A stretch of DNA of 64,000 nucleotides from contig JABVXU010000183.1 of the NCBI GenBank assembly GCA_013365365.1, positions 1-64,000 of the forward strand, read 5' to 3'. This DNA comes from Cruorifilaria tuberocauda. Taxonomy: Eukaryota; Nematoda; Chromadorea; Rhabditida; Onchocercidae. The notes under the pieces were generated by a model. The model did not search any database. It worked only from the letters and a program-made list of their open reading frames with translations, and had not been told where the DNA came from. Shown in pieces: positions 1-13,200 of the stretch. The number at the start of each line of letters is the position of its first letter. Within the stretch, counting starts at the first letter, position 1. Position numbers and translations under genes: made by a program.

Positions 1-3000
1 TATATCACATCTATTTCGGCCCGCAATTCCATGATAATCAGAAAATGATAAGGATCATTGCTTCCTTTCAGCTTTTACTTCTTCTTCATGATAACATAAA
101 CAGTGGAGCGCTTCTGTTATCAGTGAAGCAACTTCTACCTCTTCCCTACTTATCATCATCCCCTCCTTATCACTTCCAAACTTCGCTTCGCTCATCCTTC
201 ACCTCACACGAGTTGTTTTGCCTCGTCTAAATGTCGCTTTAGTCACTTCGTTCCTCTCTCTCCCTACGCTCCCTATCCTAATTTTTCTCTCTCTATCCGT
301 GCTTTTTTCCTTCTCTTCCTATCTTCCCTATCATCTACAAGGAATTCAATAATGCACGAACTGTTGGTATCATCTTTGTGAAATGTTTTATTCCGTACTG
401 TTTCACAGGAACACGTAAGTGATAAAGTATCTAGACGTGAAGGTGCACGTTGTACATACATGTGTGCACTGTCATTTTTTCTTCGAATAATGATGAGGAT
501 GGAAGATGTTCTTAAGCGTTCGTTCCAGATTAAGGCATCGGACGACGGGATGGCAGAAAATGTTCTTGTGATGTCCACGGATGACATGATATCTTTCTTC
601 CTGGCAACATCCATTGCTTAAGCTTATCAGTACGATTCCTGTCTTCGACATCACCAGTGCTGTTGTTTCCACCGTCCCCGATTCATCTCTCCCTCGTAGG
701 GAATTCATTTCGTTTACTCTCATCTCATTTTCTTTATTCTCCTTCAAATGTGAATTCAATTGTACTTTTTCTGTTTCGCATACCAACAAATCCAGAAGTC
801 GCCATGGTCGACGCCATGATACGAGGAATTGTTCTTTCTTTCTCTGTCTCTCTTCTTTCCTCTCTTTCCCACAGACTAATGGTCATCGCACTGCTTCAGC
901 TTAACCTTGCTAACTCCAGCTTTTCGAGGCGGTACTTGTTATTGCGAAAATTTGCTTGAACTGATTGGTTTCTTTAACAGACATTGTTGTTTTTCGGATC
1001 TTTTTGAAAAATTAGAAGGGCTATTGTACGACAATTACAGCCACAGATTGATCGAGAATAGCGATTTATCAGTAACCTGACACTGAGTTAATACTGAATT
1101 CACATTGAATTCTATTATAGGAAGATTCCTTTTCTAACTAAGGGTCATAAGTCAAAGGGAATAATAACTATATAAACTTTCACTATAGTTATTTAATTGC
1201 CACATATATAAAAAGAGTGAGTCAGTTGAACTTCCGGTAAATTTAGGTATAAGTCTATAATAAATTGCGGATGTTTGCGTGACTAAATCAGTTTGATTTA
1301 TCACATAAGTTACCCTATTTGATCAGCAGATTTTTTTTGATAAATATAGGTATAAATCAATTAATTGACAATTTCTTACATAAAAGTTTCTTATAATATA
1401 AAATTCTGTAAAATGCTTTCGTGGCCTTGACATTTTTGTATTTTCAGATTTTCCAACACCTGATGCTATTTTTAGCCTTAATTCCTTCTGATGGGACTGA
1501 GTACCTTGTTTGTAAGCAACATGCTAAGATTGATTATGGTTTTTTAATGATGCTGCCATAATGTTGTCATTTAAATCTCTCTGGATTTGTTTCAAATTTA
1601 ATAATATAAAAAGTAGCAGGAATAAGATGCCGAAATTATAACACAAGCTGCATAATAATATTAACCAGATGAGAGGATCACGTTTGTAGCAAATATATTA
1701 AAACTGTACAGGGTTATTTCTGCACTGTTACTTTGTTATAGCGTTCCAGGAACTGTAGAAAACTTTCCTCTGTCGTAGTTCGTGAACAAATAGTTTTTGA
1801 GGAAGAAAAGTATACTTGCAATGGTGTTTACTTCAGATAAATGTTTTGCTTGCTAGAAGAGACCAACTGTTTTATTTTTTCTGAAAACTCCTTGGAATAA
1901 ATCTTCCTTCAGTATGAAATGGAACGTTTCCATTTGCTCCCAACTGCTCTTATCTTACCATTCTTTGATTCTGTCCAATGGAATAAAGTTGAGTTGAGGA
2001 AAATGACCAGCAGTTTTTATGAAATTTTTGCTATAGATGATCTTTCACTGAAACAATCTGACGCGGACATCACATTGTAATAAAATCATAATGGGACACA
2101 TTTTTGACTAATTCAATATAGATGGAAATTTTTTCAGATTAAGATAGCGAGTGATGAATTCAGAATGAGAAAGAACAGCTGAAATACAGGATAAGGGAAA
2201 GTGGAAGTACCATTTCCGGGAATATTTTACTACATAACTGATGACTGCGGTTATTCAACTGGAAGACTGGGAACTATGCACGAAGCTACCTGTCATTGTA
2301 TAGTGTTTCATATATAAGCTGTAAAAACATTGATTGGCTAATTTAGTAGAATTATTATTAGTGCTATATTTCTTTCAATTCACTTTTGCCTTCTCCAACT
2401 TCCCTCCCATAACGTAACCAACGAGTGCGACACCTTCGCACTTCTTTCATTTAATTAATTTATAATAATTGGTTGAGAGCCAAGGACGGAAACATATCCA
2501 CAGGAGCAGTGATTAAGCTTTTTCATTCGACAGAAGTTGTCATAACTTTATGATTAATTACTGGTTGAATGGTTTCTTGCATTCACTACTCTGAGAAGGC
2601 AGGCGAGAGGTAATATACACCTATCAAATTCAAATTACATGGAAAAAGTAGAAGAGTGATACTTTGAGGTAAATACATCGGAACAGAGACAGACGTATGG
2701 TGAGGAAGAGAGACCGAGAGATCGAAGAGCCAGAGAGTGAAGAGAAAATGTTCTGAGTTCCATTCTTCATAATAAATTATCAAAATACTCTTTCGTATGT
2801 GGAAGAAAAAGAAAGAAGTGCACTTGTGTTTACCTTATCTATTACTAGTGACAGGCTGTGTCAACAAACTGTTCCTTATTTCTCTTCAGCATTCACTTTC
2901 ATTTTCGTTCTGATTGAAATTTGATGAGTAGCCGTCCGTCCACAGCACTGAAAGTAAAGGAAAGGAGGGTACCGTGACCTCAGTTGGTCAATAGTGACGG

Positions 3001-4013
3001 CGACATCAATAAACAGTAGGATGGGGAAGGAAGGAGCCTATCTAGGCCCTGTCTACTTCTTCCTTACCTCATTCACTTTCACGACAGAATCCTTTCAAGT
3101 GAAGACAGTTGACGTTCTCCTTCTCACATTCTCTTTTAATCCGAAGTGTTCCTTGATCAATTGGAGAAACTTTCTATGTTGTGTTGAATCGATCTTACAC
3201 GTGCGTGAAGCGTCTCAAGATAATCTCGAACATTCGCTCCTCATTCCTTCATTCCATCCCGTTTCGGGCACCCTCTTCAATCCGTTTATACGGAAAGGAA
3301 AACTCGCCTCTCTGAATGACTGGATGTCTCGCTTCATTGCATCTCTCTTCTTTTCTTCCCCCTTCTCTCCTCTTCTCTCTTCTCCCTCCTCTCCTCTCCT
3401 TTTCAATCGCATAACATGACTTGTATGTGCCGACTTCTCTTTTCTCATCCTCCACAGCTTTCTCCTCCCAATGTAATGTAATTCTTCACCAATCACTTCG
3501 CTTTTAATCGATATCATTGATAAGAGCTTATCAGTAGATAGCACTCGACTATTCTTTACAGTGTTTATCAAAAATAGCACTGATTTAATTTAATTGTCAT
3601 CGTTGAATAACAATTGGCCGACGGTGATTGTTTCCAGAAAAGAATTCAGGATACGATTTATTGCTGTTTAGATAGACCTTTAGGGAACATCTTATCATCC
3701 CATCGATTCTTCTTCAAGAAGAATGCTGAAACTAACCATATGTCGTGATATGCGGAATAGTAATGAATAACTGATAGAGAGAAAATTGAAGTGTTTTTAA
3801 GAAAAGCGTGCGTCCTAGTATAGTATGGACCTAGCCAACACAACAGTTTATTTATAGTTTCTATTAGAATTAATGGAATAGTTGGAGCGTTTTTTTACAT
3901 CGAAACAATATAATTCGCGGGTAGAATTAAAATGCAAGAAATATACTGTGAATAGATAGCTATAATAATTTGTTTGATTAGTTGATAATGATAATTTGTT
4001 GAGACTTGGAGAA
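1..4013. other. Intergenic, no convincing gene
   Basis: I see no supportable gene here. The first kilobase is pyrimidine-rich on the + strand (TCTC/CTTC tracts around 250-330 and 840-880), which opens spurious Ser/Leu/Phe-rich reading frames. A second pyrimidine-rich block at about 3350-3400 gives an Arg/Glu/Gly-rich frame on the other strand. Neither shows exon boundaries or family resemblance. The stretch from about 3400 probably holds the promoter of the acyltransferase gene that begins at 4014. Confidence 0.6.
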
Positions 4014-6601
4014 ATGTTGCAAACGGGTGACACCCGAATTGGTTTGCATGGGCCAACTGTCACAGCGGAAGATGGTTTCTTGACGAAAGTGATGATCAGT
4101 TCAATGGATCTGAGGAAGGTTACTGCCCTGATTGGTGCATTCTACTGGACCATTATGACTGTTTTTGTTATTCCCGGTATCATCGTTGCAACCTTCCTTA
4201 CTGTTATGATACCTGCTCTTTGTATCAGGTTGGTCTCCATCACAACTAATTGCGTGAGATAAATAGAGAAATGTAAACTCTAATAATTGCTTTCTCATCT
4301 TCCGAAAACCATTCTAGTGTCTCATGGTTTAACTGGCTTGATCACAAGCTTTGCCGCATGGTAAACGATCATTGGAGTTCGGCTGTACAAATTGCAGGTA
4401 TTAATATTGCGGAATACGGCGATGATATTTCAAAGGTTTTTTTTTCCTTGTAGATCCAAAAATTCGTAAGCAAATCAAAAGCTTTTTTGTTCAACCTTTG
4501 ATAGTTCCTACATTTTTCGATTCATCATTTTTTTCGTCTTTTTAACTTTTCCCATAGTTAGTCGCAGGGCTGTCACTCATTTCATACTATAGTAGAGGTC
4601 GTTACTTCAGGTTTCATCTTTGAATACTGCAACAAAAGTTGTATTATTGAGGGATTAAATCTGAATTTAATGATTTGAAGACAAGAATGCTCACTATATA
4701 TGAAGATTTTACAGCTTTCCGAAAAACGGGTTTTATTTCTTGCTAATCATTTGGGTCTTGCTGATCATTTCGTGATTATGTCAGCATTACGAAACAAAGG
4801 AAGTGTTGCTGAGAAGGTGTGTGTGTTAAGTTGAAGTATTTTGAATTAAGTTTTTTTTTTGCATCATTAGTTAAAGGAGCTACCTCATTATATTGCTTCT
4901 TCCGTGGCAAATCACATCAATTAGAAATTCAAAGAATTTGAATTTTTGATGGGTATCAGTTTATTGTTCCTGTATTCCGCTTGCTTTAGTATCTTTGGGT
5001 AATATATAATATATGGAAAATGACACCACTGGGTATGATGTGGATTATCCACGGCAATTATTTTGTTGATGGTGGTGCTGCAAAACGAAATCAAATGATA
5101 GAGGATTTCAAAACACATTTGAAAAGAAATTATTGGAAATATGATCATCGGTGGATCATTATGTACCCAGAGGGTAATAATGTTACACTTTACTTTTTGG
5201 TCATTCTTTATTATTATTTAGTTTAGCAGAAATTTTGTGGCATGGTCGGTTTTCCAATTTCTTGGTCAGTGAATTAAAGCTATGCCAAAAGTGATGTTTG
5301 GAACAACGAGATGGATAGCTATGTTGAAATCCATTGTAATTCTGATTTGGAAAAATTTGTCTTTTTAAATAAGTTTTACTAGTTCTTCACGATTGGACCG
5401 CCGATATTAGCATGATTTATGCCTTAGTTTCATATTACCGAGAGGCTTTATGCAAAACTTACCAGTTTTATTTCTAGGAGCAAGGTTATATCGGATCAAA
5501 GAAAGTAATGCTCGGTACGCAGCTCGCGAAGGTTACAAGATCTTTCGGCATTGCGCATTACCACGTACTGGCGCTGCTCACGCTGCTATTGAAGTAACGA
5601 CTGGTGCTAACTATGGTAGCTATATGGAACCAAATTGTTTTAGAATATTTCTGGATGTCAGCTCTTTTTCTGAATTATACTTTTTCAGAAACCATTGGGG
5701 ATACTAACAGTTCACTAGAATACATTGTTGATTGTACTTTGGGATATCAGAACGGAGATGTACCTAGCATCGGTAGCTGGTTACTTGGTGAATTACCAAA
5801 TGGAATTCCAAATGTTGCTATCCATTACAAAGTAAGCTTTGTTTACTAATCCATTCTGAAAAAATTCTCTTCATCTTCAGTTTTATTTCTTTCCGAAAAA
5901 TTTCCAAATAAATCAAGTATAATTCGTTAAACTGTTTTAGTTTTTCACCCTTATTTGATAACTCATTAGTCGAGGATAAAACATTAACAAGCTAATCATC
6001 CTTAAAAAATAGCACCTAGTTAAATGAAATATATCCAGTTCTTTAATATATTCCGTCGACATTCCTTTGGAATTTCAATTATAGAGCCTGGTGATTGAGG
6101 AACATAATGTTTCACGCATTCAACGAATTTTCATAATGTTTAAATCAACCAATTATCTTTGATTTATTAACTTCTCCCGGTGCTTGAAATATATTCAGCT
6201 GCAGATTTATCGAATAAAGCCTGAATGGAAAGACGAAAATATGCTAAAACATTGGTTGTATGACGTCTATGAAAAGAAGGTAAGTTAAGTTTGCTTTTAC
6301 AAACAACGAAAATTAATATGCCATTTCCTTTATTTTTCATAAGAACATTTGCAATTTAATTTTTTCTGAAATATGATTTCTTAAGGATGAGTTACTGGAA
6401 AAGTACTATCAGAGTGGCGTATTTCCGATGGGTTCAAAACATCATCCAATCATTGTACGTACTTCAATTTTCACCTGTCTGTTTGTTGAGATGTTTTGGC
6501 TTTTTCTTCTTTATCTGCACTATTCTATATGGTTGAAATTAGTTGCTGGCATCATTTATCGATGTCTTTTTGTTATATTTACTTTTTTTGGGATCTTTTA
6601 A
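4014..6601 (+). CDS. LPGAT1: Acyl-CoA:lysophosphatidylglycerol acyltransferase 1-like protein (PlsC family)
   Basis: This is a PlsC/AGPAT-family lysophospholipid acyltransferase, closest in layout to LPGAT1, and should be an integral ER membrane enzyme that re-acylates lysophospholipids. Exons by eye are 4014-4228, 4318-4435, 4715-4816, 4990-5173, 5478-5615, 5689-5831, 6199-6279 (or from 6205) and 6386-6601. All phases agree and give about 398 residues (human LPGAT1 is 370). Seen: an N-terminal hydrophobic segment at about residues 38-71; the acyltransferase block I NHLGLAD at about 122-128, with the catalytic His and Asp; a block III-like PEGARL near 205; then the LPGAT1-like motif LPRTGA and the downstream IYRIKP and LLEKYYQSGVFP segments; and a hydrophobic C-terminus. 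The start at 4014 is the first ATG in frame; ATGs at 4092 and 4104 are alternatives. A donor-like GTACGT at 6455 is read through here, because the open frame beyond it encodes the expected terminal membrane segment. Its 3' end converges with sma-9. Confidence 0.92.
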
Positions 6602-9600
6602 ATTCTTTCCAAATGTTATACTTCTTTCTTTATTTCTTTCCCAAATTTTACTAATATCAATGCTGCAGATTAATCTAATTAACACTTTGTGAATTAAAGC
6701 AGTGAGTTAATTTAAATAACCGCGATTAAGAAGATTCTATGGTGAACATTAATACCACTTTCATAAGGAATAGTCAGCATTTATTCAAATGGAATTTTTT
6801 TTAGAATTTTAAAAGTATTTTTACTATATCTTCTGTTCCAAAAAGAGACATGCATGATGAAAATTATCGAATGATGTGATTAAGTCATTCATTCTAATGA
6901 GCGCTGCTATTGACAATCCATTCACTTTCCAAACTGCTCCATGCTTGCCAGTATTAAGTTTTAGTTTTACTACTTTCCTTGATTTTTTAGAATTAGACAG
7001 ATATGTGAATCACTAACCGACACTGTTATTTATATTTATCATTTTGTATGTTGTTACTCTTCATTTGAATTCTGTTTGGCGATTTGATTAACGCGGGTAG
7101 AAGTGAGGTGAGGATAAAGATGCTTGATAAATAGGAACAAGGCAATATTTAACAGTTATATTTAAGAAATCTGAATTCAAAACTGGAATCGGGGAGGGGG
7201 AAATTTCTGTTTCCAAATATTTCGATGTAACCTTGAACATATCATGCGGTATTCTTGAACTTTAATTTGTGCCGAAAATTAGGTTACTCGTCAGAACAAT
7301 TTAATATTTGTATACGATGTCTTCAAAGCTGGATAGTTGTATACTTCTCTTTTAGCTGAACATTGTATCACGTTTTCATCCAAATATTCCATACATATTA
7401 GTTTATTTGCCAACCATGCCTTATCTACATGAGTACTCACTGAACTTGCAAAGTAAAAGTTGATCGGAACTTTTTCGGCCTGAATATCAATATTTCGCCG
7501 GCTGATATTTCGGTAGAGGTGGGCATTTTATTTATCACATAATTTTTTTAGTTCTCTGTAAGGAATCAATCAAAAATGTTAGGATATGATTACCTTAAAA
7601 TAAGAGATGGCGGAAGGACAAACAGAGGAAGACGGCTCAACGGGTAGATGTCAAATAGATGAGTTTTAACCAGGACGAGTATCAATCCAATAAATGGAAT
7701 ATCTTGCCCTCAGTAATATTATAAGTAAATATCATTTCAAGTGACAGAAGCAAGGACTGATCAGTACTCATGGAGGTCTACATTCAAATCCCAAAAAACC
7801 TGTTCAGGAAAAAATTTCAGCGGTACTCGAGTTCATAGTTCCAATTACAATTGGGAAAATTCGAATCAACAATTGTAGATCTTCCGATACAGATTCGTAA
7901 CATCTTCTTTGCTTAATCAACGGATCATTGTTAGCATTGCAATTAGTCTGTTAAATAAAGTTAGATAAATTCGAGCAGTGCCGAGAAATATTGATAATTC
8001 GTTCTTCTGCAAAAAAGGAGAGGTGATTTGCTTAAAATCTGACTTGTGTCTTTACTTTATTATTATAAGGATTGTCCATAAAATTTCAATCGTCCAATAT
8101 GAAAATGCAAAATTAATGGGCAGAATTCTGTAGCTCATCGAAATGGTTCGTATATATAAAGACGTGCATACGTTGTTTGTCGGAGAACGTATAGTTTGAA
8201 TTCATTTGCTTTCAATGAGCTAATACTTTATGAGTATGTCGGAAATGGAATTTACTAAATAGAACATATTTAGAGAAAATCCGGAATCAATAAGTGGAAT
8301 AAACTCGCATTATTATTGAAACCGTTGATACTCATTAAAACTTCAAGCACATTATTGTGCAGAGACTTCAATGTGGTGCATCTTGCATGCTCGTAGTGCC
8401 AACTGCGCATAGAATTTTCTAATAATCATTGACTTCCAATTGAAATAAGTGTCCAGTAAAGTCAGAGTGCACGTTATGAAAATAAATATTTCAAAATTTA
8501 CGAAGGAGTATTTTGAAAATGCTTCGCTTTCAACTGTTTCAGAAACCAAAAAGTCATTTAAATAAAACAGTCTCTCTGTGAACTCATAATGCTCCACTTC
8601 TTCGTATATTGGTATATCCCGAAAGAACATTTGTAAGTCACCAACTTAAGTGAACACATGGTGAACCGTCTCACTCCTATTTTCGTTTTCATATCATTCC
8701 TACATAGTGATCGATCCTGTGATCAATGCTTGTTTTGAAAGATTCTATATGCGATGCACTTCCTGTGATACATATATGGCAATCATATTTAACCGAAAAG
8801 TCAAACGAGAAAGAAAATGGAAAACGAGAAAAGAAAGAAAATCCTGGCTCACGTAAATGTGAAGCATCATTTTTCCAGTATTGCTTTACTTAATAGAACA
8901 CCTTAAAAGTAATTTCAGTATTTATGGGGCTAATACTAGGATCGGAAAAGGAAATAAATATATCCAAACGGCAATGTGAGTCAAATTTTGAAGGTGAAAA
9001 GCACTTGGAGATCAAGAGAAAACTGCTTATATTAAAAATCAAAAACATAAATTGAAAAATTTCGGAAAACAAACAAGTGCGAAAAAATGGAATAGAGAAA
9101 AACACCGGCAAACGAAAACGCGTAATACAAAAATGAGCATTCAAATGTAAATATATGTATTAATGATAGCAGTCGCCAGAAACATACAATTTCGTACTAA
9201 GAAAAGAAACAGTAACTGGAGCTGAAATCTGCAAAAATATTTAGGAAGGTGACACTTCAGAAAAAGAATTACAACATTGTTAATGGGTGACTATTGTATT
9301 GCAATAGGACAATTGCAAGAATTAGTAGAACTTTCCGATTACTTCATGATTATTATTTAACCATTCTTATCGCTCAGTTTGCTTAAGTAAAAATTTTAAA
9401 GATGTATAGAGCGCTCAGATCCAATATCTTTACGCAGTCACATTTCTTAGTTATCAGGTAGCACAGGATATAGGTAAAAATATCTGGAATAGCTAATATC
9501 TTGCGAGATATGTTGGAAATTTCTTCAATGCTAACATCCAACGGTAGAATTAAGGATCGGTGGGTGATAAGATGGTGATAAGAAGAAATGAAGAAAAAAA

Positions 9601-10282
9601 TCCTGATGAAAGGCAATCTACAAATGCCTTATAAACGAATGATAAACAATCACTAGCGAACAGAAAATTCATGAAATTCGTAAAAGTAAAGTGAAAAGAA
9701 AGAAGACAACAAAGTTGCTGCAACGGACTTCATGAGCAACAAAAGCAGCTTATTTGGGTACAAGCTTTATTCATGTTTTGCAACTGAACAGTTATCAGAT
9801 CACCGGAAATCCTTCATCATTTCACGATTATGTATAATGAAAGAATAAATCAGTACAACCCGTTTATATTAATCAATCAATAGCTTCACTATAAAAGGTT
9901 AGATTCAGAAGCTATAAAGAGGATGAAAAATGAATGTTACCAGTGTAAATAATTTAATTGAAATAAACATATTGCTAGTTATTAAGTATTACATTGATAA
10001 GATCAAAAATACGCCAGCATTTTTCATTGATTTTGCAAATGGACTACACATGAATAACGAGGATTCATAAATATTTGGATTTTGGAACAAAAAAAAATTT
10101 CTTAAAAATATTAAATATTGGAATGATAAGGAAATATTGGCTAAAGTAAGAATAAAAGCTAATGTAATGTAATTAGATGAATTGCAGGATATTATCCTTA
10201 ATTTGATATAATCAGCAATTCTCTCGCTTCTATTCGTTTTGTAACAAAACTATACACCTTTATATTCATACGTGCATATACA
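6602..10282. other. Convergent intergenic region
   Basis: This lies between the 3' ends of the acyltransferase (+) and sma-9 (-), so it should mainly hold two 3' UTRs and terminators. It is AT-rich with no clear exon structure. One ATG-initiated open frame on the - strand at 8352-8630 is listed separately. I see no RNA gene or transposon end. Confidence 0.6.
8352..8630 (-). CDS. Doubtful small ORF, 92 residues, possible membrane segment
   Basis: An uninterrupted frame with a true ATG at 8630 and a stop at 8352. The first half is Glu/Tyr/Phe-rich and acidic; residues about 45-63 are hydrophobic and could span a membrane; the last 25 residues are basic. The amino-acid make-up is more protein-like than most chance frames nearby. 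There are no recognisable motifs, no convincing acceptor or polyadenylation signal, and no family resemblance. It may be a chance ORF in AT-rich DNA. Confidence 0.2.
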   Translation of the reverse strand: MFFRDIPIYEEVEHYEFTERLFYLNDFLVSETVESEAFSKYSFVNFEIFIFITCTLTLLDTYFNWKSMIIRKFYAQLALRACKMHHIEVSAQ

Positions 10283-13200
10283 TCACCGTTCACATCTATT
10301 GCTTTGATGCGTTAACGTGTGAGCGTTCAGAGCGTCAACAGTTGTAAAGCCAGCATCACATTGCTTGCAAATATGCGGTCGATCGCAAACATGTGAAAGC
10401 CAATGTCGTTGCAGAGCAAATGCATCCGGGAATGACTGCCCACAAATGGCACAAGGTAAAGCTGTCAACGCTGCTGCGACACTTGAGGATGATACAGATG
10501 TCACGATTGACTGTGTTGACACTGACCACTTCCGATCCTAAATGTGAAGTACGAAAACTGATTTTAAGAAAAAATTGAATAGCTAAATAACAGACCCGAA
10601 TGCTTAAATTATTGTGCAACATTCTCGATTTTAATTACGAAGAGAAAAGAGATTATGATGTTAAAATTACTTGAATGGCCGCATCCACAGTACTGTTGCA
10701 TCCATTAGATTTTTCAACTTCATTCAATTTCGGTTGCTGACGTTGTTTTACCAATCCATTGCTGTAAATAACCAAATAAAATTGATTGTAAATTTGTTTC
10801 AAAGTAAGACATCTAATACCTTGGACAATAAAAGTTGGAAACACTAAATATAATATGAACTATGTCCATAAAATAGCTTTCCTCATAATCATCTCATGCT
10901 AATTCTTTCTCTCCCGTCTTTCTAACCATTCAGTTTTATCAACGATAATAAGCTAACAGGAGCTTTAGTAAAACAATTATATTCCTAAAACTACTGATTG
11001 CTAAAAGACTTTTTTTCTCATTATAAAGCGACAAACCTCGTAAGAACGATTCCAGTATCGGTATCACCAGAATCCATCGATAATGTTAATGTAGAAGAAT
11101 TGGATGTGCATGTTTTTGTACAGGCAGTATGAGATTCTTCCGGCGCATTCGGACTATGATTCGGCACTGAATTAGCATGCTGTCCAGGTGTTGAATTTGT
11201 TAATTTACGGTGCAGAACTATCGATGTGTCGCTTGCATCTGACAACACCATAATTGCACTCTCAATCTCATCACGGCTATCTTAAAAAAAAGATATTTAA
11301 GTTGAATTTATATGTATGCCTGGGGAGAGAAATAGATCTCCTTTTTTTAAATGATATCATAAAAATCTAAAGAAAAGAAATGAAGACTTTTCGACTTCGG
11401 TAATGAACTGGCATAATGTATCCAAGCAATTGTATAATTCCGCAGCAAACGAAAGAAGATAATGTATCTTTCATTTTTAAAACGCAACGAAAAAGTAAAA
11501 CCTGGCAAAGGAGCAGTAGCGCCGCTATGATAGTGTGCAGCGATATGCTGTCTAAGATTTTCACGGCTCGGATATACTTTGTCACACTGTTTCTTTGGAC
11601 AGCAAAAATCTTTTCCATCACGCAGCATTACATGATCGGCATGAAGATGTACCTAAACTAACTTTTATCAAACTATACGGAATAAAAACAGACCAGTGAA
11701 CAGTTTCAACATAAGTAACTTTTGCAAGTAGATCATGTTTGCGCAATCTACTATTTAAAATTTCGTATTACTTCTCCTAAAATTCAATAAGTATCTTAAC
11801 GACTGAAATGAGTATGAAAATTCAGTTGCGCGAAAAAAGCAATTGCGCGCCAGCCTGCTAAGGCGATCTACCTGCAAATCAAAGCTGGATTCGTAGTTGA
11901 CCTCACAAAGATTGCATCTGGTAGAAATTGGCAAAAGAGGTGATGGCGCAGTGCCGGCTAAAACACGTTGCGTTGGTGTTGAGCTTTCACTGCGTCCGGC
12001 TCCTTCACTGTTTGCTTCATCAGACCGTACAGAGGAACCTGTGCATGAAAGCAATTGATAATTCGTATTTAAAATAAAATCGATCGATAATTCGATCCAT
12101 GAATCATACAAAGCTTTAGGATAATCCTAAGATATTTACAAATACACCGCAGTCCAATATTAATTAAAACATTTAAATTTCTTTAGAATTCAAACTGCTA
12201 AATTACCGTTATCCGAAAGAGCGGCAGAGTCAACTGTTGAACGACCAATCAAGTCAGCAGAGCGACGATCAGAAGTCTGAAAAAAATTAAAGATTAGAGT
12301 GAAAACGAACTGCAAAAGAAACATGAATAACAATAAATAAATACAATTTCAGAGGCTTTATTCGAATTATTTGATCAAAAGCTAAAGAACGCACATGAAA
12401 ATTATGAACTAATTTGATAAAGAAATGGATACGGTACTGGAAAACAGCTTTTGTATCGACACACAAAAGTTTGTGCTGTAGATATCTTCTAAGACCTAGC
12501 AAGAAAGATCAAAAAAAATAGAAAATAAATTGAACTTATATCGAATTTACATCAAGTTTCGGTGGCATCCAAACGTTTGCGGAGATCGATTTCCCATTCA
12601 ATTCGTCTGTTTTTCGTTGCAACATTGTTAGATCGCATTTTTTGGGTGTCATTTCGATCTAAATGTTACGATATTTGCTTAACAAAAGAAACTACCACAA
12701 GTGAGCAATAGGAGAAATATATACCGGCATTTTTACCGCTAAGATGTCGGGACGCTTTGATATATGTTGCTGACTAGTTAATAATCGCTTATGCTCCACA
12801 AATGATTGACTAGTGGATGGAATCGGAGACCGCTGTATTTTCAACTGTTGCGACGAATAGCTAATGCTGATACTGTTATGACTACTGTTATTGCTCACAT
12901 GTAGCAACGGCACTGATAAATGTGACATATTTTCACGACATTCCAACGCATTTGAATCACGTAACGTGGAAATGATCCCTGAAAATCATATTGACGTTAT
13001 AGTGCAAGTACCGTTTTCTGCTCTAAATTTTCTAAGAAATTTTTATAACTGAGAAGTGTTTAAGTTTTACGAAGTATATATGTGTACATAACCTCAAACC
13101 CAGGCGAGAAATAAGCACTGATTTTGACTTGGCTAACAGTTTCAAAAAGAAGTGACAGTCTTCGATTTTTTCTCATTAAAAAAGAGACTATGATCGATTC

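Noticed and set aside
3215..3580. Arg/Glu/Gly-rich minus-strand frame
   Set aside because: Composed of a GA-rich simple tract, without splice context or ordered composition.
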